The notes: generated by a model from the letters alone, not told the origin. 64,000 nt of DNA from JAGVSR01 sp963742405 (GCA_963742405.1 CAVUMB010000007.1:186001-250000); one strand, 5' to 3'; numbered from the stretch's first letter, positions 1 through 8,440 are shown. Translations and numbers: made by a program.

Positions 1-767
1 CGCTTGTCGATCGTCGCATAGACCCGCGCGACGACGTCGGGGATCGTCGCGGCGCCGTCGCGGATCGCAGCCAGAATGGCCTGCTCACGCCATTGCCGGT
101 GGACGAGATAGGCCTTCACGGTTCGCAATGGTTTGTCCATGCGGCCGCCGTGGCCCGGCAGATAAAGCCGGTCGCGACGCTTGAGCAGCATCTCCAGCGA
201 GACGATGTAATCGGCCATGCGTCCCTCCGGCGGTGCGATGACGGTCGTATTCCACGCCATCACGTGATCGCCGGCAAAGACGATGCGATGTCCCTTCAGC
301 GCAAAACACAAGTGATCGGGCGCGTGTCCGGGTGAATGAAGCGCCTCCAGCGCCCACTCGCCGGCGTCGATCACGTCGCCATGGCCAAGGCGGACGGCGG
401 GCGTAAAATCGTAGTCGACGAATTCCTTGCCCGACGGCATGTGTGCTGCTTCCGTTCGGGCCCGCTCGCCGCCGCGGCCGAAGCCCGCAATCTGAGCCCC
501 GGTTGCGGCTGCCAGCGCCGCCACGCCGTCGCTGTGATCGCGATGGGCATGCGTGACGAGAATGTGCGTGATCGGCCGCCCCGCCGCCGCTGCCAGAATG
601 GCGGCGCGGTGCGCCTCATGGTCCGGCCCCGGGTCGATAACCGCCAACTTTGTGGTGCCGACGAGATAGGTGTTCGTCCCCCGGAAGGTGAACGGGCTCG
701 GATTGGGCGCGACGAGACGCACCACGCCCGGTGCCATCGCCTCGGGTTCCCCATAACGGAAATTCAT
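1..767 (-). CDS. MBL-fold metallo-hydrolase, 3' end beyond window
   Basis: A reading frame open from the left edge to an ATG at 767 translates on the minus strand to about 255 residues and has no stop in the window, so the C-terminus is missing. The N-terminal part carries the metallo-beta-lactamase metal motif HxHxDH (residues THAHRDH near position 75), a GTNTYLVG strand before it, a later HSPGHAPDH strand and a FAGDHVM motif, all in the usual family order. The family hydrolyses thioesters, nucleic acids or small metabolites using two zinc ions; this LACTB2-like layout with a C-terminal winged-helix-like tail (YLVHRQWREQAILAAI) resembles general MBL hydrolases of alphaproteobacteria. The substrate cannot be told from sequence. 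The start at 767 was chosen because the family motif GTNTYLVG lies about 28 residues in, as usual. Confidence 0.85.
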   Translation of the reverse strand, partial: MNFRYGEPEAMAPGVVRLVAPNPSPFTFRGTNTYLVGTTKLAVIDPGPDHEAHRAAILAAAAGRPITHILVTHAHRDHSDGVAALAAATGAQIAGFGRGGERARTEAAHMPSGKEFVDYDFTPAVRLGHGDVIDAGEWALEALHSPGHAPDHLCFALKGHRIVFAGDHVMAWNTTVIAPPEGRMADYIVSLEMLLKRRDRLYLPGHGGRMDKPLRTVKAYLVHRQWREQAILAAIRDGAATIPDVVARVYATIDK

Positions 768-918
768 CGAAGTCTTGAAAGGGATCTGGTCCAGGACGGG
801 CCCCGCACGGAGAAAATAGCGTTGCAGCAGTCTGCCACGCAACCTTGCGTCCGCCCAGCAGCACACGCAGCAGGGACACCAGCGCATACGGCTTCGCTGT
901 GCAGATGGTGAAAGAGAT

Positions 919-995
919 TGGTCGGAGCGAGAGGATTCGAACCTCCGACCCCTTGCTCCCGAAGCAAGTGCGCTACCAGGCTGCGCTACGCTCCG
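919..995 (-). tRNA. tRNA-Pro (anticodon CGG)
   Basis: The minus strand folds as a cloverleaf of 77 nt: acceptor CGGAGCG paired with CGCTCCG, D arm GCGC/GCGC, anticodon stem CTTGC/GCAAG around loop TTCGGGA giving anticodon CGG, T arm GGAGG/CCTCT with loop TTCGAAT, discriminator A and an encoded CCA. It reads proline codon CCG. Confidence 0.95.
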
Positions 996-1271
996 ACCGG
1001 TGCCGCACCCCTCGAACACCGCCTTTAGAAAAGCGACAGGAGGGAGCGAGCGAGCGTGTCCGCGACGGCCAGGGCCAGATTTGGGCCAGATCCGGATCAG
1101 ATCGCGGGCGGGAGCGCTTTATAGCCATCCCACCCCCCGGCCGCAAGCGTTACCCGTGGCATGGTTTTCCAGCGGCAATTTGAACCTGTAGAACGCGGCC
1201 GTTGCTGGCGGAGCCCGGCCTCAGTATGGTGCGCGCCGCGGGTCAGCCGATCGCAACGGCGGCACTGCTAT

Positions 1272-1346
1272 TGGGGCGTAGCCAAGTGGTAAGGCAGCGG
1301 ATTTTGATTCCGCCATGCGGAGGTTCGAACCCTCCCGCCCCAGCCA
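1272..1346 (+). tRNA. tRNA-Gln (anticodon TTG)
   Basis: A 75-nt cloverleaf begins TGGGGCG and ends CGCCCCA-G-CCA. The anticodon stem GCGGA/TCCGC encloses loop TTTTGAT, anticodon TTG, so it decodes glutamine CAA and CAG. The CCA end is encoded. It marks the left border of the accessory stretch; I found no second copy of its 3' end downstream that would prove an attachment site. Confidence 0.95.
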
Positions 1347-1600
1347 ACCAGTCCCATCGGGTGGAGACCGATCGCAGCCGTGTTGTGATCTGTCGGAAAC
1401 CTGCCGTCCCTTCCGCGGGTTGCGGGCACGTGGTGGATCAGCGTGTCCCGAATTCGGTCTCCGCGACGACGGAACCGGCGCTCGAAAGGCCGGTAGTCTC
1501 CAATCGCCAATTCCGAACTGGTCGGAGCACGGGAACCGATGGTTTGTCGGCGTTGTGGAGACGGCTGTTCGCGCGTGACTGGGTGCGCGGTAGGTGGCGC

Positions 1601-3295
1601 TCAGAGTTCGAACCCGAGCTGACGCCGTTGGCTCGGCCAGTCAAGCGCCAGGTTCGTCCGAGATAACAGCTGCTGCAGCGTCAGATCCGGTGGCTGCGTT
1701 CCCTTCAGGATTGCGGTCACAATGCTGGGCGCTAAGAAGGCCAGCGGGATGAGGGCGTGGACATATGTTTTTGGCAGTTCTTCGTGCCGGGCGATCTCGG
1801 CTAGATCGCGAAACCTCTGGTGCTTGAGATCCTCGACCCAGTGATGGGCCCGTGCGACGGCCTTGAGCAAAGTCTCGTCTCGGAGTGGCGGCCGCTCACT
1901 CTGGTCGTTCACAACGATCTTCTGTTCGACGCGCCGCTTGGTGAAGCGCACGGGGAGTTCAATCGCCAAGGGTCCAGCTTGGCCGGAGCCGATTGGCAGT
2001 TCGAGCGTTTCACGCAGTGCTTTGAGCGAGACTTGGATCGTGATCGAGACATCCGCAATCGTGACGCGTGAAATCAGCCGGCGAACCAAGTCTCGACTTT
2101 CGTGCCGTCCGGGTGTCGCCAGGCGCTGGGCGATCTCGCGGGCCGATGCGAGGGTTGTTGAGATCTGAGCAGGTGCCAATCCGGCCAGCTCGAGCGCATC
2201 AAGAAGCTTGGGTTCATCGGTGAGCATTGCGCGCACACCACCAATGACGACCGTGTCGACCTCTGCGGCGGGCAGACGCCAGCGCGGTCCAGCCGCGTGG
2301 CGCCCTTGGGTAATCAATGAGCGCGAGACATAGTAATGAAACCGGCGGCCATTCTTGGTCGCATGCGTTGGCGTGAGCCGTTCGCCCTGGCCGTCGAACA
2401 GCAGACCCGACAACAAGCTCGGATGCTTTGCTCGCGCCTGTTTCTTGATCTGCACTCGGTTGTCCGCCAGAACCGACTGGACGCGATCCCACAGGTCCTT
2501 CTCGATAATCGGGTGATGCAATCCCGGATAGGCGACGCCCTTATGGACCGCCAATCCAATGTAGGCGCGATTATTGAGCACGCTGTAGAGATTGCCCCGT
2601 GTCAGGGGGCGATGGCCAGAGACGCGGCCAGTGGTGCTGATCCGCCGAGGTGATCGAACGTTGTCACGTCTCAGTTCTTCAGCCACAGCGGCGACGGACT
2701 TCAGTTCGAGGTAGCGCCGGAAGATCCTCCGGACGAGCGCAGCCCCGGGTTCATCGATGACCAGCTTCCGATCTTGGACGTTGTAGCCGATGGGAAGCGA
2801 ACCACCCATCCACATGCCCTTCTGCCGGGAAGCCCGGATCTTGTCGCGGATCCGCTCGCCGGCAATTTCCCGTTCGAACTGGGCAAACGACAGCAAGACG
2901 TTGAGGGTCAGGCGGCCCATGGAGGACGTTGTGTTGAACTGCTGCGTGACGGCGACGAACGAGATCCCTTGCGCATCCAGGACGTCGACGATCTTGGCGA
3001 AGTCGGCGAGCGATCGCGTCAGGCGATCAACCTTGTAGACGACGATCACGTCGACGCCTCGCGCTCGAACATCTTCCATGAGCCGGGTCAAGCCCGGTCG
3101 CTCCATGTTGCCGCCTGAGAAACCTCCATCGTCATAGCGTTCGGAGCGCGCGATCCATCCCTCGTGCTTTTGGCTGGCAATATAGGCCGCACAGGCTTCG
3201 CGCTGGGCATCGAGGGAGTTGAAGTCCTGCTCCAATCCTTCGTCGGAGGATTTGCGCGTGTAGATCGCGCAGCGGACAATCTTGCGGCCGGTCAT
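1601..3295 (-). CDS. large serine recombinase (site-specific DNA invertase/integrase family)
   Basis: Protein of about 564 residues starting at ATG 3295, which overlaps the stop of the DUF2924 gene by 4 bases (ATGA). Residues 8-150 form the resolvase catalytic domain: the Y-x-R-x-S motif (YTRKS) puts the nucleophile serine at 16, followed by VYKVDRLTRS and ERERI-type helices (FEREIAGERIRDK). Residues about 170-270 are the recombinase DNA-binding domain (MGGSLPIGYN... NRAYIG), then a beta-ribbon segment near 290-340 that lacks the zinc cysteines often present, and a C-terminal helical part. Large serine recombinases integrate or excise phages and islands through a phosphoserine link. With the two upstream small genes it forms a compact operon read leftward. 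The reading frame looks intact, so the module may still be active; its attachment sites are not identified. Confidence 0.92.
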   Translation of the reverse strand: MTGRKIVRCAIYTRKSSDEGLEQDFNSLDAQREACAAYIASQKHEGWIARSERYDDGGFSGGNMERPGLTRLMEDVRARGVDVIVVYKVDRLTRSLADFAKIVDVLDAQGISFVAVTQQFNTTSSMGRLTLNVLLSFAQFEREIAGERIRDKIRASRQKGMWMGGSLPIGYNVQDRKLVIDEPGAALVRRIFRRYLELKSVAAVAEELRRDNVRSPRRISTTGRVSGHRPLTRGNLYSVLNNRAYIGLAVHKGVAYPGLHHPIIEKDLWDRVQSVLADNRVQIKKQARAKHPSLLSGLLFDGQGERLTPTHATKNGRRFHYYVSRSLITQGRHAAGPRWRLPAAEVDTVVIGGVRAMLTDEPKLLDALELAGLAPAQISTTLASAREIAQRLATPGRHESRDLVRRLISRVTIADVSITIQVSLKALRETLELPIGSGQAGPLAIELPVRFTKRRVEQKIVVNDQSERPPLRDETLLKAVARAHHWVEDLKHQRFRDLAEIARHEELPKTYVHALIPLAFLAPSIVTAILKGTQPPDLTLQQLLSRTNLALDWPSQRRQLGFEL

Positions 3296-3732
3296 ACTTC
3301 TTTGCTCCGCTTGGTGAGACCGAAGAACCTGTGCCCATTCCACTTCGCACCCGTGATCGCGTGCGCCAGGGCGGTGAGGCTGCGAAATGTTTCTCCCTTC
3401 CAAACAAAGCCCCGATCCGTTGCCACGACCTCGTGGGTCTCCCCATGCCATTCACGAAGAAGGCGCGTGCCCGGTTTGAGTGTGGCGGACGAGGACGAAA
3501 GAGGAGGGGTGTTGCCCTTGGCGATGGCGGTCAACTCGCGCCGTGCCGAGGCACTCAGGCCGAGGCATGTTCGTTCCTGTAAGGCGTAGGCGAGCGCGAG
3601 CGACAGGAAGCGCACACTCGCATGGCGTGGCGGCGAGCACTTGAGGTGCCGCCGCCAACGTTCCTGGAGTTCATGTAGGGATAGCTGCTTGAGCTCTTTA
3701 AGCTCGTCGCCAAGGTGGCGGTCCGCTGACAC
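3292..3732 (-). CDS. DUF2924 domain protein
   Basis: A 146-residue protein starting at GTG 3732, 8 bases after the DUF3489 stop, with its stop overlapping the recombinase start by 4 bases. The sequence matches the DUF2924 style: an N-terminal helical part (LKQLSLHELQERW) that resembles the L-x-x-L-x-W pattern of these proteins, then LQERTCLGLSASARREL and a C-terminal beta-rich part LKPGTRLLREWHGETHEV followed by F-x-W-x-G and FRSLTALAHAITG with W and FFGL at the end. That C-terminal pattern looks like a small DNA-binding fold found beside recombinases. The function is unknown; the tight coupling with a DUF3489 gene and a serine recombinase suggests a recombination accessory protein, which is inference. 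Confidence 0.85.
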   Translation of the reverse strand: MSADRHLGDELKELKQLSLHELQERWRRHLKCSPPRHASVRFLSLALAYALQERTCLGLSASARRELTAIAKGNTPPLSSSSATLKPGTRLLREWHGETHEVVATDRGFVWKGETFRSLTALAHAITGAKWNGHRFFGLTKRSKEV

Positions 3733-3740
3733 GGGTCGGA

Positions 3741-4022
3741 CTACTGCACCCGGTAGCGACGTTCCTTGCCCTCAAGCTTCTCTGAGGTGACCGCCAGTCC
3801 GTGACGCTTAGACAGGCTGCCCGCCAGGAAGCCGCGGATCGAGTGGGCCTGCCAGTGTGTCGCCTGCATCAGGTCTTGGATCGTCGCCCCGCGCTTGCTC
3901 TTGAGCAGCGCGATGATCGCGGCGGACTTGGTGTTCGTCCGCGCGGGTGCGACCGGCGGTGAAACGTCGTCCGTCGCACGAACGGCACTCGACTTGATCT
4001 TGGTGTTGGGGGTACGCGCCAT
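3741..4022 (-). CDS. DUF3489 domain protein
   Basis: Start ATG 4022 is preceded by GGAGA at proper spacing, giving 93 residues. The N-terminal 40 residues are basic and low complexity (MARTPNTKIKSSAVRA). The conserved part follows: TKSAAIIALLKSKRGATI, then QDLMQATHWQAHSIRGFLAG and SLSKRHGL ending GKERRYRV. This is a winged-helix-like DUF3489 pattern: ALL-x-R-x-x-G-AT-x-x-x-L-x-x-x-T-x-W-x-x-H-S-V-R-G. It is the first gene of the three-gene module that ends with the serine recombinase. A role as a small transcription or recombination regulator fits the helix-turn-helix look and the context but is inferred. A longer upstream start at 4133 lacks a ribosome binding site. Confidence 0.85.
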   Translation of the reverse strand: MARTPNTKIKSSAVRATDDVSPPVAPARTNTKSAAIIALLKSKRGATIQDLMQATHWQAHSIRGFLAGSLSKRHGLAVTSEKLEGKERRYRVQ

Positions 4023-4392
4023 GGGGGTGTCTCCATCTCGGCGCCAACCCGATGCCGGCGCTCGCACCACCCAAAGCCCCGCGCGTGGCGGGGCACACCT
4101 GAAGATGGTCTGTATCGCGTCGCCAGACCCCATGGACTAGCAATGCGTTCTTTGCGGCGGAAGTCCAGTCGACTTCAGCGATAGTCGGCCCCGCGAGAGT
4201 TTGCGGTTAATGGTGGGCGGGTCGCCGGCCGGGTCGAGACTGATGTCTGCTTAGGTGGCGGGGTGCAGACAGCGAGCGACCGCCCACTGAATGCGTGCTG
4301 TTGACCCAAAGCGGTCATGGACCGTGAGCTCATCATACTGATTAGGATTGAGGGAAGCCGGCGACACCGGCTTCTCCCCCGTAAATAGTCGT
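4023..4392. other. intergenic stretch between recombinase module and aquaporin
   Basis: No credible gene. It holds an inverted repeat GAAGTC/GACTTC near 4160-4176 and, at the right end, the strong hairpin listed separately. The leftward module promoter should lie here. Confidence 0.4.
4353..4378 (-). terminator. hairpin downstream of the aquaporin gene
   Basis: GAAGCCGG and CCGGCTTC pair around loop CGACA, extended by GGG/CCC across a one-base bulge, 15 bases after the leftward aquaporin stop. No clear T tract follows, so it may be a 3' processing hairpin rather than a full intrinsic terminator. Confidence 0.5.
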
Positions 4393-5079
4393 CTAGTCGT
4401 CCGACAGAAGCGATCGGTGGATCAACGCACCGAGCACAGCACCTGCGATGGGTGCGATCCAGAAGAGCCAAAGCTGCTCCAGGGCCCATCCGCCAACAAA
4501 GAGCGCTTGGCTCGTTGAGCGAGCTGGATTGACCGAAGCGTTCGTCACTGGGACCGAGATCAGATGGATCAGGGTTAGCGCCAAACCGATCGCGATGGGC
4601 GCGAAGCCTGCCGGTGCCGCTTTGCCTGTCGCTCCAAGGATAACGATCAGGAAGAATGCCGTGAGCACGATCTCGGCGATCAGGGCTGCCATCATAGAAT
4701 AGCCGCCTGGAGAATGCTCTCCGAAGCCATTCGCGGCGAAGCCTCCTGAGAGGGTAAAATCTGCCTTCCCACTTGCAATCAGGTAGAGAACGAACGCACC
4801 CGCCACTGCTCCGGCAACTTGGGCGATGACGTAGCCCGGCACGGAACCCCATGAGAAGCGACCGGCGCTCGCCAGCCCGATGGAGACGGCAGGGTTGAAA
4901 TGACCGCCTGATATCCCGCCCACAGCGTAGGCCATGGTCAACACGGTGAGCCCGAAGGCAAACGCTACGCCGAGGAGACCAATGCCGACATCTGGAAATG
5001 CTGCTGAAATCACTGCGCTGCCGCAGCCGCCGAAGACCAGCCAGAACGTGCCAAAGAATTCCGCCGCCAACTTTTTCAT
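4393..5079 (-). CDS. aqpZ: aquaporin Z (MIP family water channel)
   Basis: A 228-residue protein, close to the usual 230 of AqpZ. It begins MKKLAAEFFGTFWLVFGGCG, the family signature of the first membrane helix, and carries both NPA boxes: GGHFNPAVSIG near 63 and TNASVNPARSTSQA near 184, the latter with the pore arginine directly after NPA. Six hydrophobic helices and two half helices can be seen. It sits in the inner membrane and passes water; the arginine and small pore residues argue for water rather than glycerol. The longer start at 5133 adds 18 residues without a ribosome binding site, so ATG 5079 is preferred. It lies in the accessory stretch near the stress protein CsbD, which suggests an osmotic role, by inference. 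Confidence 0.93.
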   Translation of the reverse strand: MKKLAAEFFGTFWLVFGGCGSAVISAAFPDVGIGLLGVAFAFGLTVLTMAYAVGGISGGHFNPAVSIGLASAGRFSWGSVPGYVIAQVAGAVAGAFVLYLIASGKADFTLSGGFAANGFGEHSPGGYSMMAALIAEIVLTAFFLIVILGATGKAAPAGFAPIAIGLALTLIHLISVPVTNASVNPARSTSQALFVGGWALEQLWLFWIAPIAGAVLGALIHRSLLSDD

Positions 5080-5321
5080 AAATTTTCTCACTTTTTTTCC
5101 TGCGACCGACTGTGCGTCCGCGATGGACTTCATGGAAGCGCAGGTTTCGGCCAGCGGGTCACGAAATAGCGGTTTGTTCTTAGATCAGATTGCTGTTTCG
5201 CCCTTGAAATCCGAAATGGACCGACGCGTCGGCGACTTAGAGTTCGCTGTTGACCATCGGAACAGGGAAGCTCCCCGGCGTCTCTATGCCGCCGATAGGT
5301 TCCGGGGCCTCGACCGGCGCC

Positions 5322-5817
5322 TCATCTCGGTGGCCCAACCACGATGTATTGCACGCTTCCGCCGACATATCGTGGCTCATACCATACCGAGCCGCACTGC
5401 TGGTAACTGACCGCGCCAACCCGCACGATCGTGCATGATGGCGGTAGCGCATAGACGACTGATCCTATTGCAGCAGCGGTTACGCCGATAGCCACGCCGG
5501 TGGCGACTGGGTGATAGCGCCGATCGACGTCGACATCGACGTCGATATCGTGGTGCGAATTGACGTTCACATTGCGGTTTACGTTTCGATTGCTGTCAAC
5601 ATTGACGTTCTTGTTGACGTTTCGGTTGCTGTGACATTGACGTATTGACATTCACGTTCTTGTTTCGGTTGGCGTTCACATCCTTGTGCACCGAGGTCTT
5701 AGCGTGGCCGCCGCCCTCGCGCTTACCAGCGAAGGCGTTGGAGGGGATCAGACCGAAACTTGCCGACACAAGCGCTGCGGCTGCAATCGCAAAGAGTATT
5801 CTGTCTAAAGTTTTCAT
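5322..5817 (-). pseudogene. secreted Asn/Val-repeat protein, frameshifted
   Basis: From ATG 5817 (upstream AGGAAGTG) the frame gives a signal peptide (MKTLDRILFAIAAAALVSA), then HAKTSVHKDVNANRNKNVNVN and runs into a stop near 5596 after losing the pattern. Another frame from about 5640 to 5322 continues the same repeat (NRNVNKNVNVDSNRNV), then HHDIDVDVDVDRRYHPV, a membrane-like helix GVAIGVTAAAIGSVVYALPPSC and a conserved end YQQCGSVWYEPRY...YIVVGPP. The two halves join into one protein of about 165 residues of a family found beside DUF2092 genes in this order. The slip lies in AATACGTCAATGTCACAGC, where the surrounding repeat predicts AAC twice; loss of two bases would explain it. It follows the DUF2092 gene by 11 bases. 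Confidence 0.75.
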
Positions 5818-5828
5818 GAAATCACTTC

Positions 5829-6599
5829 CTATTTTGTGCTCTTGACTTCATCGAGGGGCACAATTGCAATTGCACTGTCGTCCTCAGCCGGCACAAATGT
5901 GAACATTGCATCGTCGGGATTGCTCCCGGTATCCCATTTCAGGTTGACCGTGTACTGCGGCTGTTCCGGCTCGTCGGTAGTCGTGATGACATATTTGACC
6001 GGCAAAGGCGCGTCGCCCTGCGCTATCCAGATTTGCCAATCAATGCCTTCTTGGCGAAACGCGTAGTGGTTCGTCAACTGGCCGTCGATTTTGCTGGCGC
6101 CAACGAAGCGCGCCGCCTTGATTGCCGCGATATCATCAGGGTCGTTGCCCCAGCGGTAGAGGTCCGCAAGCGGGAAGGCGATACCGTATTTGGCCTCAAT
6201 ATTCGTCAAGACCTCGCCGATCGTGGGCTTTGCAGGCACGGTGGCATAGAACTTTTTGCTGGGTGAGAACAATGTGAACGTCTTGCCATTGTAGAAGAGC
6301 TGACGTGACGCTGCTCGGTCTGTTTCAATGTTCGCACGCAGGAAATTCGGCCGTTTTACTTGAAGTTGAATATCAGACGATAGTTGAATTTTCTGTCCTG
6401 TCTCCAGAACCTCGTCAATTGTATCACTTGCCCGAACACCGAACGTGTTGATCGTACGAAGATAGGCTCCCATTCGTTCAAGGACCTGAATGGCGGCGGG
6501 ATCGATGGCAGGTGTGGCTTCATCCTTGGCGACGGCTGGACCGGATAGCGCGAACCCTCCAAGCGCCCATACCGCAATTAGTTTGTGAATCGCTCTCAT
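5829..6599 (-). CDS. DUF2092 periplasmic protein
   Basis: 256 residues from ATG 6599 with GGAAGGAA just upstream. A signal peptide (LIAVWALGGFALSGPAVA) is followed by the DUF2092 layout: DPAAIQVLERMGAYLRTI near 33, a long beta-rich part QLSSDIQLQVKRPNFLRAN, LFYNGKTFTLFSP, AKYGIAFPLADLYRWG and the end FTFVPAEDDSAIAIVPL. The fold is thought to resemble LolA/LolB lipoprotein carriers, which would place it in the periplasm binding a hydrophobic ligand; no ligand is known. The next gene downstream is the frameshifted repeat protein, 11 bases away, and the two probably form a unit. Confidence 0.88.
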   Translation of the reverse strand: MRAIHKLIAVWALGGFALSGPAVAKDEATPAIDPAAIQVLERMGAYLRTINTFGVRASDTIDEVLETGQKIQLSSDIQLQVKRPNFLRANIETDRAASRQLFYNGKTFTLFSPSKKFYATVPAKPTIGEVLTNIEAKYGIAFPLADLYRWGNDPDDIAAIKAARFVGASKIDGQLTNHYAFRQEGIDWQIWIAQGDAPLPVKYVITTTDEPEQPQYTVNLKWDTGSNPDDAMFTFVPAEDDSAIAIVPLDEVKSTK

Positions 6600-6970
6600 G
6601 AATTTCCTTCCTTTTTTCGACCATCTAACCTATAGCCATTTTCATTGCCGGTCACATTACGCCCCTTTAATTGGACAGAGCCCTCTCGCGTCAGCTTCGG
6701 GGCACAGCGATCATTCCGTTCGATGGCCAAAATTCGAAAGACGGTTGCCTGCTGATCTCAATCCATGCCCAGCCACCTTGCAACACAGGCCGTGCCGCGT
6801 TCGTGTTCGGCCGTTTTTTGATACTAGCATTAGCCAATCGACCGTACTGTCGCCTGGGCGACAATTCTTGCCGCGGAAGGGGATTTCTTCACCTGCGATT
6901 GGTGAACCTTGACGGTTCTGGGCGCAAGGCTTCAAATGCATTTAGAAAGCGCCGACATTTCGATAAAGAA
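6600..6970. promoter_or_regulatory. divergent intergenic region
   Basis: About 370 bases between the leftward DUF2092 gene and the rightward DUF4239 remnant. It must hold the DUF2092 promoter. I see no gene and no clear operator in it. Confidence 0.4.
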
Positions 6971-7375
6971 ATGTCTGCTCAAACATCCGGGTCAATCTCT
7001 ATGTTTTATTGGATCTACGACCTGCCGACCTGGACCGTAGCCATCATATTCGCTGTCGTGTTCATCGCGATCAGTTGGTTTGGCGCCATCTTCATTCGAC
7101 CCGTGCTTAGGCTGTTACTCCGTAACCAGCCCGGCCTCAACGACGGGGTCGGCTATATTCTCTCGTTTTTCAGCGTCGTTTACGGCCTGCTTCTGGGGAT
7201 GCTCGCGATCGCCACGTATCAGGCGTTGTCCGATGCGGAAAAGACAGTTGTGAACGAGACTGCCGCTCTAACAAGCATGAATGGCGAGGGATTCTGGAAA
7301 AGCAATCATTTAGCGGGGGCTTGTGATGGAAAAATTCCGGGTTTTGGTGTGGTGCGAGTCCGGCCAGGACTATGA
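6971..7375 (+). pseudogene. DUF4239-type membrane protein, 3'-truncated
   Basis: From ATG 6971 the protein has the start of a bestrophin-like DUF4239 membrane protein: MFYWIYDLPTWTVAIIFAV, a first membrane helix, PVLRLLLRNQPGLNDGVGYI, and a second helix FSVVYGLLLGMLAIATYQ followed by the conserved SDAEKTVVNETAAL near residue 95. Full members are about 250-260 residues with two more helices. Here the family match stops near 7276 and 32 unrelated residues follow to the stop at 7375. The break point probably marks a deletion or insertion end. What remains could anchor in the membrane but lacks the second half, so I treat it as a remnant. Confidence 0.75.
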
Positions 7376-7508
7376 CAGCTGCTTCGGCGGGTCCGCAGAG
7401 GTTATCGGCGCAGCGTTTCAGTCTAGGGAAGACGCTGCGAAGGCTGGCGCGGAATACTGCAGTGGATTGCCGTATCGGTATCGCATCGAGCAGGACGATC
7501 CTTATTAA
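7326..7508 (+). CDS. small hypothetical protein
   Basis: 60 residues from ATG 7326 (GTG at 7323 also possible), overlapping the end of the DUF4239 remnant in another frame. The composition is protein-like: MEKFRVLVWCESGQDYDSCF, then EVIGAAFQSREDAAKAGAEYCSG and the acidic end YRIEQDDPY. The alternation of a beta strand with an SREDAAKAGAEY helix resembles many short unassigned proteins. No family recognised. If real, the truncation of DUF4239 brought this gene directly against it. Confidence 0.45.
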   Translation: MEKFRVLVWCESGQDYDSCFGGSAEVIGAAFQSREDAAKAGAEYCSGLPYRYRIEQDDPY

Positions 7509-7548
7509 GCCGCTGTCGGCTTAGCTGGGCCCGCTCATGCTCGGTACT

Positions 7549-8358
7549 TTAGACGACTAGATTCGACAGGTGTGTTGCCCAACGCTCCAGCGCGTCTCGC
7601 TTCTCGCGATCAAACGAGTACTTCACGTACACGGCCCCCGTCACAGTGCCCTTCGTCGCGCTAATGTGATCGAGGACGAGGCTGATCGTGTGCGGGTTGA
7701 CGCCGAGCGAGGCCATCCCTGTCGCCACGGTCCGGCGGAGATCATGCACCCTAAAGTGCTCCAATCCCAACGAGGGGCGGGCCCGGCCTATAGCTCGGGT
7801 CGCAGCGTGGGCTGTAATCGGCCCGTCGCCCTTTGCTGACGAGAACACATAGGCGCTGTCCCCGGAGCGAGCGATAGCCTCAATGATCAGTACCGCTGCC
7901 AGCGGCGACAGAGGAACGCGGGTCAGCTCCTTGTTTTTCCGCCGGGCGCCTGGCTGGGTCCACATCGGGTTATGGGTAGATAGGTCTAGTTCGCTCTTTG
8001 CCATGCCCGCGATCTCACCAATCCGCTGCCCAGTGACGAGCGCCAGCTTCAGGATGCTCGCAACGGCGTCGCCCATGGGCGCGCTCACGAGACCTTGCCA
8101 GAAAATGCTAGTCTCGCGGTCGGCAAGGACACGATCTCGGGGGCGCTCGACCGCACGCGGGCGTACGCCCAGGGTCGGATCAGATGTGATGACATCCTCG
8201 GCGATTCCCCACCGATAGATGGCGCGCAGGAGCGCGAAGACGCGGTTCGAGCGCACCCGGGCGCCGCGCTCTGCCACGCAGTCGAGAATGTGGATGTACC
8301 AAGTCGCAAACAAGTTCACGATCGCGCATGCGGCAATGGCATGCTGATCGATGCTCAT
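7549..8358 (-). CDS. tyrosine-type integrase, N-terminally shortened
   Basis: 269 residues that cover a core-binding piece (SNRVFALLRAIYRWGIAEDV near 40) and the whole catalytic domain of P4-type phage integrases: first Arg in LVTGQRIGEIAGM near 130, HDLRRTVATGM with H-x-x-R near 210, LDH near 232 and the nucleophile Tyr in AVYVKYSFDREKR near 246. Integrases of this type usually have 380-420 residues with an N-terminal DUF4102 arm-binding domain, absent here. The upstream boundary near 8300-8360 lies next to csbD. All catalytic residues survive, but without the arm-binding domain recombination is doubtful. It is most likely the leftover of an excised or decayed island. Confidence 0.8.
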   Translation of the reverse strand: MSIDQHAIAACAIVNLFATWYIHILDCVAERGARVRSNRVFALLRAIYRWGIAEDVITSDPTLGVRPRAVERPRDRVLADRETSIFWQGLVSAPMGDAVASILKLALVTGQRIGEIAGMAKSELDLSTHNPMWTQPGARRKNKELTRVPLSPLAAVLIIEAIARSGDSAYVFSSAKGDGPITAHAATRAIGRARPSLGLEHFRVHDLRRTVATGMASLGVNPHTISLVLDHISATKGTVTGAVYVKYSFDREKRDALERWATHLSNLVV

Positions 8359-8440
8359 TAACCGTCATTGCTTTATGTACAACGCGCGAGTAAAAGCCCA
8401 GATGGGGGACGGGCAACATGGCAACATAGGAGGCTCGAAC

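Noticed and set aside
336..911. 191-codon open frame on the plus strand over the MBL hydrolase
   Set aside because: It is antisense to a frame with clear metal-binding motifs and its own translation has no domain pattern.
1272..8400. tRNA-Gln as attachment site of the accessory region
   Set aside because: I could not find a second copy of its 3' end near the integrase remnant or elsewhere in the region.
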